Assembly (NCBI GenBank): GCA_963824545.1
Contig: CAWGPP010000006.1
Location: 496,001 to 560,000, forward strand
DNA: 64,000 bases
Source: Bog-532 sp963824545
GTDB lineage: Bacteria; Actinomycetota; Actinomycetes; Streptosporangiales; Streptosporangiaceae
Reading direction: 5' to 3'
Shown here: positions 25,959 through 34,001 of the stretch, piece by piece
Layout: each line of letters opens with the position of its first letter
How positions within the stretch are numbered: position 1 is the first letter of the stretch
The notes under the pieces: model-generated
What the model was told of the DNA's origin: nothing
Seen by the model: the letters and a program-made list of their open reading frames with translations, nothing else
Databases searched by the model: none
Position numbers and translations under genes: made by a program

Positions 25959-26021
25959 GGGTGATCTGTCATCACCCCTACCCGATCTCACCTAGGTGAC
26001 GAATTCACCCGTCGTGAGTGG
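25959..26021. promoter_or_regulatory. Cluster of everted and compact regulon half-sites
   Basis: Between LAL 2 and the divergent small gene are three related elements: GGGTGAT-CTGTC-ATCACCC (25959-25977, arms pointing outward), TCACCTAGGTGA (25988-25999, no spacer), and TCACCC-GTCGT-GAGTGG (26005-26021, the normal spacing with two mismatches). The cluster could be an autoregulatory or multimer-loading region. Confidence 0.5.
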
Positions 26022-26063
26022 GGTGCGCCGCGCCGCGAAGCGTGACCGTAGGAGCTGGCGCCA

Positions 26064-26360
26064 TTGCGCATACAGACCAGCTTGGGGGCCGCAGTGCCAT
26101 CGTCCTACTACGAGATCCGCGTGGTCGGGGTCGTACCGCCTGAAGCTCTGCTCGACTTCGAACGGCTCACCGCCTCAATCGAGCCGGTCGAAACCGTGCT
26201 GCACGGCCCGCTCCGCGATCAGGCTGCCCTGCACGGGCTGCTCGCTCGGCTCGAGACATTCGGCGTGCAGGTCATGGAGATACGCCGCCTCCACCGCCAG
26301 GATCCGCCCCCCGACGGCCACCAGGATCCGCCCCCCGGCGGCGGCCATCCCGGCGATTGA
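26064..26360 (+). CDS. Small conserved protein A (paralogue of 43785-44087)
   Basis: The 98-residue protein has a compact core containing EIRVVGVVPPEALLDFE and a helix DQAALHGLLARLETFGVQVMEIRRL, followed by a Pro/Asp/Gly-rich tail with a duplicated DPPP unit. A second gene in this window encodes the same core with about 60% identity by eye, so the family is real. The function is unknown. TTG 26064 is used because GGAG lies nine bases upstream; GTG 26094 is an alternative. It heads a short run with the GH15 relic and lies downstream of the half-site cluster. Confidence 0.7.
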   Translation: MRIQTSLGAAVPSSYYEIRVVGVVPPEALLDFERLTASIEPVETVLHGPLRDQAALHGLLARLETFGVQVMEIRRLHRQDPPPDGHQDPPPGGGHPGD

Positions 26361-26396
26361 CCGGATCCTCGTTACATTCGCAGCAGGGGAGCAGAC

Positions 26397-26817
26397 GTGG
26401 CCAGATATCCCGACGTCAGCGATCACGGGCTGATTGGCGACCTGCAGACGGCGGCACTGGTGACCAGCGACGGCACCGTCGACTGGTTCTGCTGTCCCCG
26501 GTTCGATTCGCCCAGCGTGTTCGCGTCTTTGCTGGACGCGGAGCGCGGCGGCCACTTCCGGATCGCGCCCGACCGGAAGGATTACGTGAGCAGGCAGCTC
26601 TACCTTCCCGGCACCGCCGTCCTGATCACGCGGTTCATGACGCCGGACGGCGTCGGCGAGGTGCATGACTTCATGCCGGTCACGGGGGCCCACGGCGACC
26701 GCGCGGCACCGGCTGGTCAGGAACATCCGCGTCGTCCGGGGCGCCATGCGGTTCACGATCGAGATCGCGCCGCGTTTCGTCTACGGGCGCACGCCGCACC
26801 AGCTGGAGCCGGCGCGG
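26397..26817 (+). pseudogene. Truncated, frameshifted GH15 (glucoamylase/trehalase-like) gene
   Basis: From GTG 26397 the frame encodes the GH15 N terminus (DHGLIGDLQTAALVTSDGTVDWFCCPRFDSPSVFASLLD). At about 26685-26700 similarity jumps to another frame (RHRLVRNIRVVRGAMRFTIEIAPRFVYGRTPH) and stops near 26817. The whole catalytic (alpha/alpha)6 barrel is gone. An intact relative lies at 36969-38861. AGGGGAGC precedes the start, and it follows the small protein gene by 36 bp. Confidence 0.85.
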
Positions 26818-26846
26818 CTCGGTCGGTCCGGTCGGGGTGTCGTAGC

Positions 26847-26885
26847 GGTAGCCAGTGCCGGGCGCCCGCCCTGGCACTGGCTACC
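26847..26885. terminator. Bidirectional hairpin terminator
   Basis: GGTAGCCAGTGCC (26847-26859) pairs perfectly with 26873-26885 around a 13-nt loop. It stands between the GH15 relic and the convergent PLDc_N/SHOCT gene, whose stop is 9 bp away. Confidence 0.75.
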
Positions 26886-26893
26886 CGGCTTCC

Positions 26894-27274
26894 TCAGGCC
26901 AGCACCTTGGCCTTTTCGCGCGCGAACTCCTCATTGGTGATCGCTCCCTGGTCACGCAGCTCAGCCAGCTTCGCCAGCTGGTCAGCGGGACTCGTCCCGG
27001 CCGTCTCCTGGACGTAGCTGCGGAACGCCTCATCCTGTTGCCGCGCCTGGTTCATCGCCCGCTCATGCATCTTGCCGCCGCGGGCGATGAGATAGACCAG
27101 CACACCGACCAGCGGGATGACCAGGACGAACAGGAACCATAGCGCCTTGCCCCAGCCGGACAGATCAGAACTGCGGAAGATGTCGATGAACACCGTGATC
27201 AGGACCCAGAACCAGGCGACCCAGAGAAAGACCTCGAAAATTGTCCAGAAGACGTTGAGGAGCGGATAATTCAT
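26894..27274 (-). CDS. Two-helix PLDc_N-like membrane protein with SHOCT domain
   Basis: The 126-residue protein begins with two membrane helices (VFWTIFEVFLWVAWFWVLITVFIDIF and LWFLFVLVIPLVGVLVYLIA) typical of the PLDc_N family. A charged helix and a C-terminal SHOCT motif (QLAKLAELRDQGAITNEEFAREKAKVL) follow. AAGGAG is well placed before the ATG at 27274. It is a common small stress-locus protein in actinobacteria with no known biochemical role. A perfect regulon palindrome lies 95 bp upstream. Confidence 0.9.
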   Translation of the reverse strand: MNYPLLNVFWTIFEVFLWVAWFWVLITVFIDIFRSSDLSGWGKALWFLFVLVIPLVGVLVYLIARGGKMHERAMNQARQQDEAFRSYVQETAGTSPADQLAKLAELRDQGAITNEEFAREKAKVLA

Positions 27275-27369
27275 TGTTTCTCCTTCACGCGGGGCTGGCC
27301 GCATAAGATGCGGCTGCACCGTGGGGCCAGTTTGTAACGCGATTATTCCGCTGCCGGGGACCACCAGCC

Positions 27370-27386
27370 TCACCCGCCAGGGGTGA
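27370..27386. promoter_or_regulatory. Regulon palindrome 8 (TCACCC-GCCAG-GGGTGA)
   Basis: Perfect copy 95 bp upstream of the PLDc_N/SHOCT gene. The region between it and the DUF1214 relic (27387-27504) shows no other gene. Confidence 0.8.
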
Positions 27387-27504
27387 AACAAATGGCGCTG
27401 GCGTTTCGGGTGCCGCCTGCCGGGCGGCGAGGGCCTATGGTGAACGGTCCGGACGCGGGCGCGGGCCGCCAGTTAGACTCGCGGTCCGCACCGGGTGATT
27501 CGCG

Positions 27505-27759
27505 TCAAATAGGAATGTCGCGTGAGCCGTCGCCATTGAATGTCAGGGCGTCCCGGTCGCCGATTGCGAATCTGCTGATGGCGCTGGCTGTGAAAAGCTG
27601 CCGCCCGTCATACATCGTCAGGGACCAGAAAGCCTCGGCGGGCGGGGTCTGCCCGGGACCGAAATGGAGCAGGAAGCGCTGTGAACTGTCAAAGGGCTGC
27701 CCGTCCGCGTCGGTGAGCGCCGTCGGATAGACGGCGTCCTCATCGGACGGGGCGCTCAT
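27505..27759 (-). pseudogene. DUF1214 C-terminal fragment
   Basis: The 84-residue frame encodes DADGQPFDSSQRFLLHFGPG, then QTPPAEAFWSLTMYDGRQL and RFAIGDRDALTFNGDGS, the C-terminal half of DUF1214 proteins. The N-terminal half is missing and the end is cut short by a stop where the family continues. It could be translated from ATG 27759 but is most likely a remnant. A perfectly symmetric copy of the regulon palindrome still lies 39 bp upstream. Confidence 0.7.
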
Positions 27760-27798
27760 CGCCTGGCCGGGATCGATCCGCCCTCTGCGGAACGGACA

Positions 27799-27815
27799 TC
27801 ATCCGCAGCGGATGA
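27799..27815. promoter_or_regulatory. Regulon palindrome 9 (TCATCC-GCAGC-GGATGA)
   Basis: Both arms carry the A/T variant and remain fully complementary, showing that compensating change preserves the symmetry. It lies 39 bp upstream of the DUF1214 fragment. The 313 bp from here to 28128 hold no convincing gene. Confidence 0.75.
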
Positions 27816-28128
27816 TCGTTTACGCTGGCCGCTCCGGATCCGGGTTTACGGCCCAGCCGCCTTGCCGTGCCGGCCGGCGTCGCCAGCAGCACGATAAGCA
27901 GGCCGCGATGGCGCAGGGTGAGCACCTGGGCCGCCTCCTCCGCGACGGGTGACGACGAGGCCGGTGCCCGATAACTACCGTCAGGCGTTGTGATGGCCCT
28001 CATGTCTGCGATGGGCCTCGGTGGGCGCCCATGATCACTCCTGGACCGCAACCGTCTGCGCCGGACGCTCTTCTTCCTCGGCGCGGTAATCGTGAAGCGC
28101 ATCGGCAGGTCAAGAAAGCGGGATAGCA

Positions 28129-28479
28129 ATGGCGAGCACGGAGCGGAAGCGGCCGGACACCGCAAAGCAGAAGCGGCCGGGCACCGCAAAGCAGAAGCCG
28201 CCGGACAGTGCGGAGCAGAAGCCGCCGGATACCGCGAAGCAGAAGCCGCCGGATACCGCGAAGCAGAAAGCACGGCGGACAGTGCGGAGCGGAAGCGGCC
28301 GGGCACCGCGAAGCAGAAGCCGGCGGACAACGCGGAGCGGAAGCGGCCGGGCACCGCGAAGCAGAAGCCGGCGGACAACGCGGAGCGGAAGCGGCCGGGC
28401 ACCGCGAAGCAGAAGCCGGCGGACAACGCGGAGCGGCAGCGGCCGGACGAGGCGGACACGCGCGGCGAAGTCCCGATGA
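28129..28479 (+). CDS. Small, highly basic protein encoded by 24-bp repeats
   Basis: From ATG 28129 the frame encodes about five octapeptides of the type AKQKPPDT. After about 28266 it becomes Arg/Ser/Gly-rich repeats (RSGSGRAPRSRSRRTT) because the repeat register shifts by two bases. In the other frame (the one used by the downstream GH13 gene) the octapeptides continue as AERKRPGT and AKQKPADN to about 28440. The ancestral product was probably one Lys-rich, histone-H1-like repeat tail. A nucleoid-binding or charged linker role is possible but unproven. Its stop at 28477-28479 is 3 bp before the GH13 ribosome-binding site. Confidence 0.5.
   Translation: MASTERKRPDTAKQKRPGTAKQKPPDSAEQKPPDTAKQKPPDTAKQKARRTVRSGSGRAPRSRSRRTTRSGSGRAPRSRSRRTTRSGSGRAPRSRSRRTTRSGSGRTRRTRAAKSR
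28141..28446 (+). repeat. 24/48-bp imperfect tandem repeats coding K/P-rich octapeptides
   Basis: About thirteen 24-bp units, the last six pairing into nearly identical 48-bp units. One unit at about 28264-28275 (CAGAAAGCACGGCGG against CAGAAGCCGGCGG elsewhere) differs in length by two bases and switches the reading frame. Confidence 0.85.
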
Positions 28480-28493
28480 CCAGGGAGGTTGCG

Positions 28494-29966
28494 ATGACCG
28501 GGTGGCCGCACAGGCCGGTGATCTACGAGGTCAACACGGCGATCTGGCTCGGCGACCTGTCGCGGGCGGCCGGGCGCCGGGTGACGCTGGCCGAGGTGCC
28601 GGCCACCGCGTGGGACGCGGTGACGCCGCCCGGCATCGACGCGGTCTGGCTGATGGGCGTGTGGGAGCGGAGCCCGGCCGGCCTCGCGCTGGCGAACACG
28701 AACGACGGGCTGCAGGCGTCGTTCCGGGAAACCCTGCCTGACCTGCGGCCGGATGACGTGATCGGGTCGCCTTACTGTGTCCGCCGGTACGTCGTCGACG
28801 CCTCGTTCGGCGGCCCCGAGGCGCTGGCCGCGGCGCGGGCGGCGCTGGCCGAACGCGGCATCCGGCTGCTCCTGGACTACGTGCCGAACCATGTCGCGCC
28901 CGATCACCCGTGGGTGACGAGCCGCCCGGAGCTGTTCGTGCGGGGAGACGAGCACGACATCCAGGCGGACCCGGCCGCCTGGATGAAGGCCGGCGGCCAC
29001 GTGCTGGCGCACGGCCGCGACCCGTATTTCCCGCCCTGGCCGGACGTGGTCCAGCTCGACGCGTTCGCGCCGGCCCTGCGCGCGGCGACCGCGCAGACGC
29101 TGGCCGACATCGCCGGCCAGTGTGACGGGATCCGCTGCGACATGGCCATGCTGATGATCAACGATGTCTTCGCCAAGACGTGGGGGGGCCGGACCGAGCC
29201 CACGCCGGAGCAGGAGTTCTGGCCGGCCGTGCTCGGTGAGCTGCGGACCCGGCACCCGGAGACCGTCCTGATCGCTGAGGCCTACTGGGACATGGAGTGG
29301 AACCTGCAGCAGCAGGGCTTTGACTTCTGTTACGACAAGCGGCTTTACGACCGGATCCTCGAGAAGGACCCCGCCGCGGTCCGTGCCCATCTGGGTGCCG
29401 ACCTGGGCTACCAGTCCCGGCTGCTGCGTTTCCTTGAGAACCACGACGAGCCCCGGATCGCCGGCCGCCTGCCGGTGGACGCCGAGCGCGCCGCCGCGGT
29501 CGCCGTGGCCACGCTGCCGGGCGCGACCCTGTGGCACGAGGGACAGTTCGAGGGCCGCCGCGTGCACCCTCCGGTGTTCCTGTCCCGGCGCCCGGACGAG
29601 CCGCTCGATCCCGGCCTGGCCCGCTGGTACCGCTACCTGCTGGCGGTCGTGGCCGGCGACCGGGTGCGGGCGGGGGACTGGCGGCTGCTCGAGGCCGGCG
29701 GCTGGCCCGACAACCAGTCCTGCCGTCAGCTGCTCGCCTGGTCCTGGGCCGGGAAGGATGACCGGCACGTGGTCGTCGTCAACTTCTCCGGGCAGCCGGC
29801 CCAGGGGCGGGTCCCGCTGCCCTGGCCGGACCTGCCCGGCCGCCGCTGGCAGCTCGCCGACCGCCTGGTCGGCCGCATGTTCAGCCGGGAGGGCGATGAG
29901 CTGGCCGATCCCGGGCTGTTCGTCGACCTGGAGCCCTGGCAGTGCCACCTGCTCGCGCTGCGGTGA
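28494..29966 (+). CDS. GH13 (alpha-amylase family) glycoside hydrolase
   Basis: The 490-residue protein is a GH13 TIM-barrel enzyme. Region I is LLLDYVPNHVAPDHP, region II GIRCDMAML with the catalytic Asp, region III VLIAEAYWD with the catalytic Glu, and region IV FLENHDEPRIAGR. All three carboxylates are present. A C-terminal beta domain follows. Substrates of such enzymes include alpha-glucans, trehalose and sucrose; the exact one is unclear. AGGGAGG lies six bases before ATG 28494, which is why this start is preferred over fusing the enzyme to the repeat region; an in-frame fusion through the repeats from 28092 is also open. Confidence 0.85.
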   Translation: MTGWPHRPVIYEVNTAIWLGDLSRAAGRRVTLAEVPATAWDAVTPPGIDAVWLMGVWERSPAGLALANTNDGLQASFRETLPDLRPDDVIGSPYCVRRYVVDASFGGPEALAAARAALAERGIRLLLDYVPNHVAPDHPWVTSRPELFVRGDEHDIQADPAAWMKAGGHVLAHGRDPYFPPWPDVVQLDAFAPALRAATAQTLADIAGQCDGIRCDMAMLMINDVFAKTWGGRTEPTPEQEFWPAVLGELRTRHPETVLIAEAYWDMEWNLQQQGFDFCYDKRLYDRILEKDPAAVRAHLGADLGYQSRLLRFLENHDEPRIAGRLPVDAERAAAVAVATLPGATLWHEGQFEGRRVHPPVFLSRRPDEPLDPGLARWYRYLLAVVAGDRVRAGDWRLLEAGGWPDNQSCRQLLAWSWAGKDDRHVVVVNFSGQPAQGRVPLPWPDLPGRRWQLADRLVGRMFSREGDELADPGLFVDLEPWQCHLLALR

Positions 29967-29993
29967 CCCTCGGCTTGCGCGGGCGTGCTCAGC

Positions 29994-30170
29994 GGGAGGC
30001 CCAGCCACGAGGACGGGCGAGCCGTCCGGGTCAGCCTCACCCCGGACGGGTAGCGCCTCGCCGGCCCGCTCACCGGGGAAATCGGTGACCTCGTCGCCCC
30101 CCTGACCCGCGGCCTCAGCCCGGCCGGCCAGGTGCGCCTCCGCACACTGCTGACCAGGATGCTCGACTGA
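29994..30170 (+). pseudogene. Relic of a MarR family regulator C terminus
   Basis: In one frame this encodes RPSHEDGRAVRVSLTPDG, an in-frame TAG, then RLAGPLTGEIGDLVAP and LSPAGQVRLRTLLTRMLD followed by a stop. This is the winged-helix wing and C-terminal helix of MarR proteins. The DNA-binding helix and N terminus are absent. It fills most of the 304-bp gap between the GH13 and FAD monooxygenase genes; the rest of that gap shows nothing. Confidence 0.65.
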
Positions 30171-30270
30171 CCATCGGGTGACATCGCCGGCCGCGCGGGC
30201 GTATCTGCCGGCGGCCGGCTCTCTCCGTAAGATGGGCGGCCCGTGGCCGGCCGGCCCGGAGGGGGGCAGG

Positions 30271-31515
30271 ATGCGTTCGCATGATGCGCCGGTCGTGATC
30301 ATCGGGGCCGGGATCGGCGGGCTCACGCTGGCGTTGCTGCTGCGCCGGCGGGGCATCGCCGCCGAGGTGCTGGAACAGGCGGCGGAGCCGCGTGAGGTGG
30401 GCGCCGCGGTCGGCCTGGCGGCCAATGCCACCCGCGTGCTGGCGGATCTGGGCCTGGCCGGCGGCCTGGCGCGGGCGTCGACCGAGCCCAGCCGGATGAT
30501 CCACCGCGACGGCCGCGATGGCCGCCCGGTGTGCGTCACCGGAGGCCCCGGGTGGTACCGGGCCACGTTCGGTGCCCCCTTCTACAACGTGCACCGGGCG
30601 TCCTTGCAGCGCCTGCTGACCAGGGCCGTCGGGCCTGAGCGGGTGCACCTGGGGTGTCACGCCACCGGCCTGGAAGAGGGCGCCGCGGGCATGCGGGTGC
30701 GCTGCTCCTCGGGCGCGGTGTTCGACGCGGGCCTGGTGGTGGGCGCCGACGGCGTGCATTCGCTGGCCCGGTCCTGGGTGACCGGTGGCGACGAGCCGGT
30801 CTACTCCGGTACGTCGGGATTCCGCGGCCTGGTCCCGGCCGCGCTGCTGCCGCACCTGCCCGAGCCCGGCGCGCTCCAGTTCTGGATGGGGCCCGGCGCG
30901 CACCTGCTGCACTACCCCATCGAGGGGGGCAGGGTGATCAACTTCCTCGCCGTGATCGATTCGCCCCGCCAGTGGACGGCGCCGGGCTGGATGGAGCCGG
31001 CCGAGCCCGGCGCGCACCTGGCGGCCTTCCGTGGCTGGCACCCCGCGGTCACCGAGATGATCGGCGCCGTCCCGCAGTCGCCGCGCTGGGGCCTGTTCGC
31101 CCAGCGGCCGCTCGGACGCTGGAGCCGCGGCCGGGTCGTGCTGCTGGGGGACGCCGCGCACGCGATGCTGCCGCATCAGGGACAGGGCGCGAACCAGACG
31201 ATCGAGGACGCCGTCGTGCTGGCCGCCGAACTGGGCGCCGAACGGGGCCTCACCATGGGTCCCGGCTCAGCGGGCCGGGGAGATGTGGCCGCGGCGCTGC
31301 ATGGCTACACGGCCCGGCGCCGGGTCCGGACCCGGCAGGTGCAGATGCTGTCCTGGGCGGCGTCAGCGGAGTTGCACCTGCCCGACGGCCCGGCTGCCCG
31401 GCACCGCGACGCCCGGCTGCCCGGCGTGCTCGGCCGGCTCGCCTGGATCCACGGCTACGACGTGCTCACCTCCCGGCCGGGTGCTTCGGGGCGTGCCTCA
31501 GAATGGAGACCATGA
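30271..31515 (+). CDS. FAD-dependent aromatic-ring monooxygenase
   Basis: The 414-residue group A flavoprotein monooxygenase has GAGIGGLTLALLLRRRG (FAD), the DG motif in VVGADGVHSLAR and the GDAAHAMLPHQGQGANQTIEDA block. It resembles salicylate/3-hydroxybenzoate or UbiH-type hydroxylases; the substrate is unknown. ATG 30271 has GGAGGGG upstream. Its stop overlaps the menB start in ATGA, so the two are translationally coupled. This suggests the monooxygenase acts on a quinone or naphthoate-type compound, though that is inference. No regulon palindrome is found upstream. Confidence 0.85.
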   Translation: MRSHDAPVVIIGAGIGGLTLALLLRRRGIAAEVLEQAAEPREVGAAVGLAANATRVLADLGLAGGLARASTEPSRMIHRDGRDGRPVCVTGGPGWYRATFGAPFYNVHRASLQRLLTRAVGPERVHLGCHATGLEEGAAGMRVRCSSGAVFDAGLVVGADGVHSLARSWVTGGDEPVYSGTSGFRGLVPAALLPHLPEPGALQFWMGPGAHLLHYPIEGGRVINFLAVIDSPRQWTAPGWMEPAEPGAHLAAFRGWHPAVTEMIGAVPQSPRWGLFAQRPLGRWSRGRVVLLGDAAHAMLPHQGQGANQTIEDAVVLAAELGAERGLTMGPGSAGRGDVAAALHGYTARRRVRTRQVQMLSWAASAELHLPDGPAARHRDARLPGVLGRLAWIHGYDVLTSRPGASGRASEWRP

Positions 31516-32360
31516 CTGAGCCCACGAGCCCGCCTGCGGAAATCGCCTGGCACGAGTCCGGCAAGTACGAGGACATCCGGTACGAGACCACCGACGACGG
31601 CATCGCAAAGATCACGATCTGCCGTCCTGAGGTGCATAACGCGTTCCGGCCGCAGACCCTGATCGAGATCTCGCACGCGCTGAACGAGGCGCGCGAGGAC
31701 GAGTCCATCGGCGTTATCATCCTGACCGGCGAGGGCGGTAAGGCCTTCTGCTCCGGCGGCGACCAGCGGGTCCGCGGCGACAGCGGATATCAGGCCGATC
31801 CGAACAGCACGGGCCGGTTCCACGTCACCGACCTGCACGTGCAGATGAGGCGCACACCCAAGCCGATCGTGGCCATGGTGGCCGGCTGGGCGATCGGCGG
31901 CGGGCAGGTCCTGCAGGTGATGTGCGACCTGGCCATCGCCGCGGACAACGCGCGATTCGGGCAGGTCGGGCCCCGGGTGGGTTCGTTCGACGGCGGATTC
32001 GGCGCGTCGCTGCTCACCCAGCTGGTGGGGGCGCGCAAAGCCAAGGAGATCTGGTTCCTGTGCCGCCAGTACGACGCGCAGCAGGCGCTGGACATGGGCC
32101 TGGTCAACACGGTGGTCCCGCTGGCCGACCTGGAGCGGGAGACCGTGCAGTGGTGCCGCGAGATGCTGGCGCTCTCCCCGTTCGCGCTGCGCCTGATGAA
32201 GGCGAGCTTCCACGCGGCCGAGGACGGCTACGCGGGCATCCAGCAGCTGGCCCACGACGCCAACCTGCTGTTCTACGGCTCCGAGGAAGCCAAAGAAGGC
32301 CGCGAAGCCTTCAGGGCCAAGCGCGCCCCCGACTTCGCCCGCTTCCCCCGCCGCGCCTGA
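31512..32360 (+). CDS. menB: 1,4-dihydroxy-2-naphthoyl-CoA synthase
   Basis: The 282-residue crotonase-fold enzyme matches MenB: ITICRPEVHNAFRPQTL, GEGGKAFCSGGDQRVRG, VAMVAGWAIGGGQVLQVMCDLAIAADNARFGQVGPRVGSFDGGFG and IWFLCRQYDAQQALDMGLVNTVVPL. It cyclises o-succinylbenzoyl-CoA in menaquinone synthesis in the cytoplasm. ATG 31512 overlaps the preceding stop; ATG 31503 is an alternative. No other men gene is in the window. Menaquinol would feed the cytochrome bd encoded opposite, which ends 82 bp away. Confidence 0.95.
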   Translation: MTEPTSPPAEIAWHESGKYEDIRYETTDDGIAKITICRPEVHNAFRPQTLIEISHALNEAREDESIGVIILTGEGGKAFCSGGDQRVRGDSGYQADPNSTGRFHVTDLHVQMRRTPKPIVAMVAGWAIGGGQVLQVMCDLAIAADNARFGQVGPRVGSFDGGFGASLLTQLVGARKAKEIWFLCRQYDAQQALDMGLVNTVVPLADLERETVQWCREMLALSPFALRLMKASFHAAEDGYAGIQQLAHDANLLFYGSEEAKEGREAFRAKRAPDFARFPRRA

Positions 32361-32411
32361 CGCCGCCCCGCCCCGCCGCGCCGGGCCCCGACGCCGGGGT
32401 TGGGCGGAGTT

Positions 32412-32436
32412 TCCCGCAGCGTTGCGGGAGACTTTT
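32412..32436 (+). terminator. Intrinsic terminator after menB
   Basis: TCCCGCA-GCGT-TGCGGGA stem-loop (32412-32429) followed by a short T-run (32433-32436), between menB and the convergent GMC gene. Confidence 0.75.
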
Positions 32437-32441
32437 CCTCC

Positions 32442-33998
32442 TCAGCCGAGCCGCTCGAGGATATGGTCGCCGACCCGGATGGCGTTGGCCATCGCGGTGA
32501 GGGCGGGGTTCACCGCGCTGATGCTCGGGAAGATACTGGTGTCAGCCACGTAGAGGTTGTCGAGTTCATGGGCCCGGCAGTCGGGGTCGAGCACGGACGT
32601 CGCCGGGTCGGCGCCGAACCGGACGGTGCCGGCCTGGTGCGCGCAGCCGGCGACGGGGATGTCGGTTTTCATGTACGCGAACCGGTGGGCCAGGTGATTG
32701 TCGTGCATGCCGAGTGAGCCGAGCATCGACTTGAGCTGGTGGTACAGCCGCTTGGCCGCGGTGGGGTTACTCGGCGTGTACATGATATGGACGTTGCCGT
32801 CCGGGCCGAGGGTGACCCGGTTGTCGGCCTGGGGCAGGTCCTCGGTGGACAGCCAGAAATCGACGGCGTGCTCGGCGACGTCGCGCAGCGCCCAGTTGGG
32901 CGCGAACTTGGTCTCCAGCGGCTTCTCGCCGCGGAACATCGCTGCCTGGGATTTGCCGATCATCTGGATGTTGCCCATCGGGTAGTCGAAGTCCGGGCCG
33001 TGGAAGTAGAAGTCGTTGACGCCGAGGGTCTTCTGGAACACGGTCGGGTTCGGGTCCTTCGACAGGGCGAGCACGGCCTGGCTGTCGTGGTACATGAAGT
33101 TGCGGCCGACCTGATCGGAGCGGTTGGCCAGCCCGTTCGGGTGCTTGTCGCTGGCCGAGGCCAGCAGCAGTTTCGCGGAGTTGGCCGCACCGCAGGCCAC
33201 GACCACGATGTCGCCCGCGTACGCTTGCGTCTCGCCGTTCCGCTCGGCCACCACCTTGGTGACCGCGGTGCCGGCCGGGTTGGTCTCCAGCTTCACCGCC
33301 CGCGCGTTCCGGACCAGGGTGACGTTGGCGTGCTCCAGGGCGGGGCGGACACCGAGCACCTCGGCGTCGGACTTGGCGTGCAGCGGGCACGGGAAGCCGT
33401 CGCAGTCCGCGCACCGCACGCAGATGCTGTACGGCCGGTTTGCCTCGTTGACCAAGATGCCGCACGGCGCGTGGAACGGGTGGTACCCCCCCTTGGCCAG
33501 GTCGTCGGACAGCTGCTGGATCCGGGGCTCGTGGGAGACCGCGGGGTACGGGTACGGGCTGCTGGCCGGCGGGTCGGTCGGGTCCTCGCCGCGCGCGCCG
33601 TGCACCTGGTACATCGTCTCGGCCGCGGTGTAGTACGGCTCCATGTCCGCATAGGAGATGGGCCAGGCCGGCGACAGGCCGTCGTGGTGGTGCAGTTCAC
33701 CGAAGTCCTGCTCGCGCATCCGGTACAGCGCGGCACCGTACAGCTTGGTGGCGCCGCCGACGAAGTAATGCACCTGCGGCTGGAAGAAGGCCTTGCCCTT
33801 CGGGTCGTACCAGCTGTCCGGCGAGATGTAACGGCCCTTGACGAACACCTCCTCGGTCGACCAGTTCTCCGGCTCGCGCGGCAGCCAGTCGCCGCGCTCG
33901 AGCAGCAGGACGCGCTTACCTGAGGGGGCGAGGTGGCGGGCAAGCGTGCCACCGCCCGCCCCGGTCCCGATGATGATCACGTCGTAGTGCTCACTCAT
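32442..33998 (-). CDS. GMC family oxidoreductase with a four-cysteine cluster
   Basis: The 518-residue FAD enzyme has the GMC pattern: IIIGTGAGGGTLARHLAPSGKRVLLLERG at the N terminus, VGGATKLYGAALYRMRE, and a C-terminal NPALTAMANAIRVGDHI with the AGCAHQAGTVRFG histidine region. In the middle is CVRCADCDGFPC, a tight CxxCxxCxxxxC cluster that could bind an iron-sulfur centre; most GMC alcohol oxidases lack it. It starts 3 bp after the cydB stop, so it is the third gene of a cydA-cydB-GMC operon. I infer a dehydrogenase passing electrons from a sugar or alcohol to quinone rather than an oxygen-using oxidase. Confidence 0.85.
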   Translation of the reverse strand: MSEHYDVIIIGTGAGGGTLARHLAPSGKRVLLLERGDWLPREPENWSTEEVFVKGRYISPDSWYDPKGKAFFQPQVHYFVGGATKLYGAALYRMREQDFGELHHHDGLSPAWPISYADMEPYYTAAETMYQVHGARGEDPTDPPASSPYPYPAVSHEPRIQQLSDDLAKGGYHPFHAPCGILVNEANRPYSICVRCADCDGFPCPLHAKSDAEVLGVRPALEHANVTLVRNARAVKLETNPAGTAVTKVVAERNGETQAYAGDIVVVACGAANSAKLLLASASDKHPNGLANRSDQVGRNFMYHDSQAVLALSKDPNPTVFQKTLGVNDFYFHGPDFDYPMGNIQMIGKSQAAMFRGEKPLETKFAPNWALRDVAEHAVDFWLSTEDLPQADNRVTLGPDGNVHIMYTPSNPTAAKRLYHQLKSMLGSLGMHDNHLAHRFAYMKTDIPVAGCAHQAGTVRFGADPATSVLDPDCRAHELDNLYVADTSIFPSISAVNPALTAMANAIRVGDHILERLG

Positions 33999-34001
33999 GT
34001 C

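Noticed and set aside
28110..30566. An 818-codon open frame antisense to GH13 and the repeats
   Set aside because: No recognisable motif; the sense strand has a complete GH13 with all catalytic residues.
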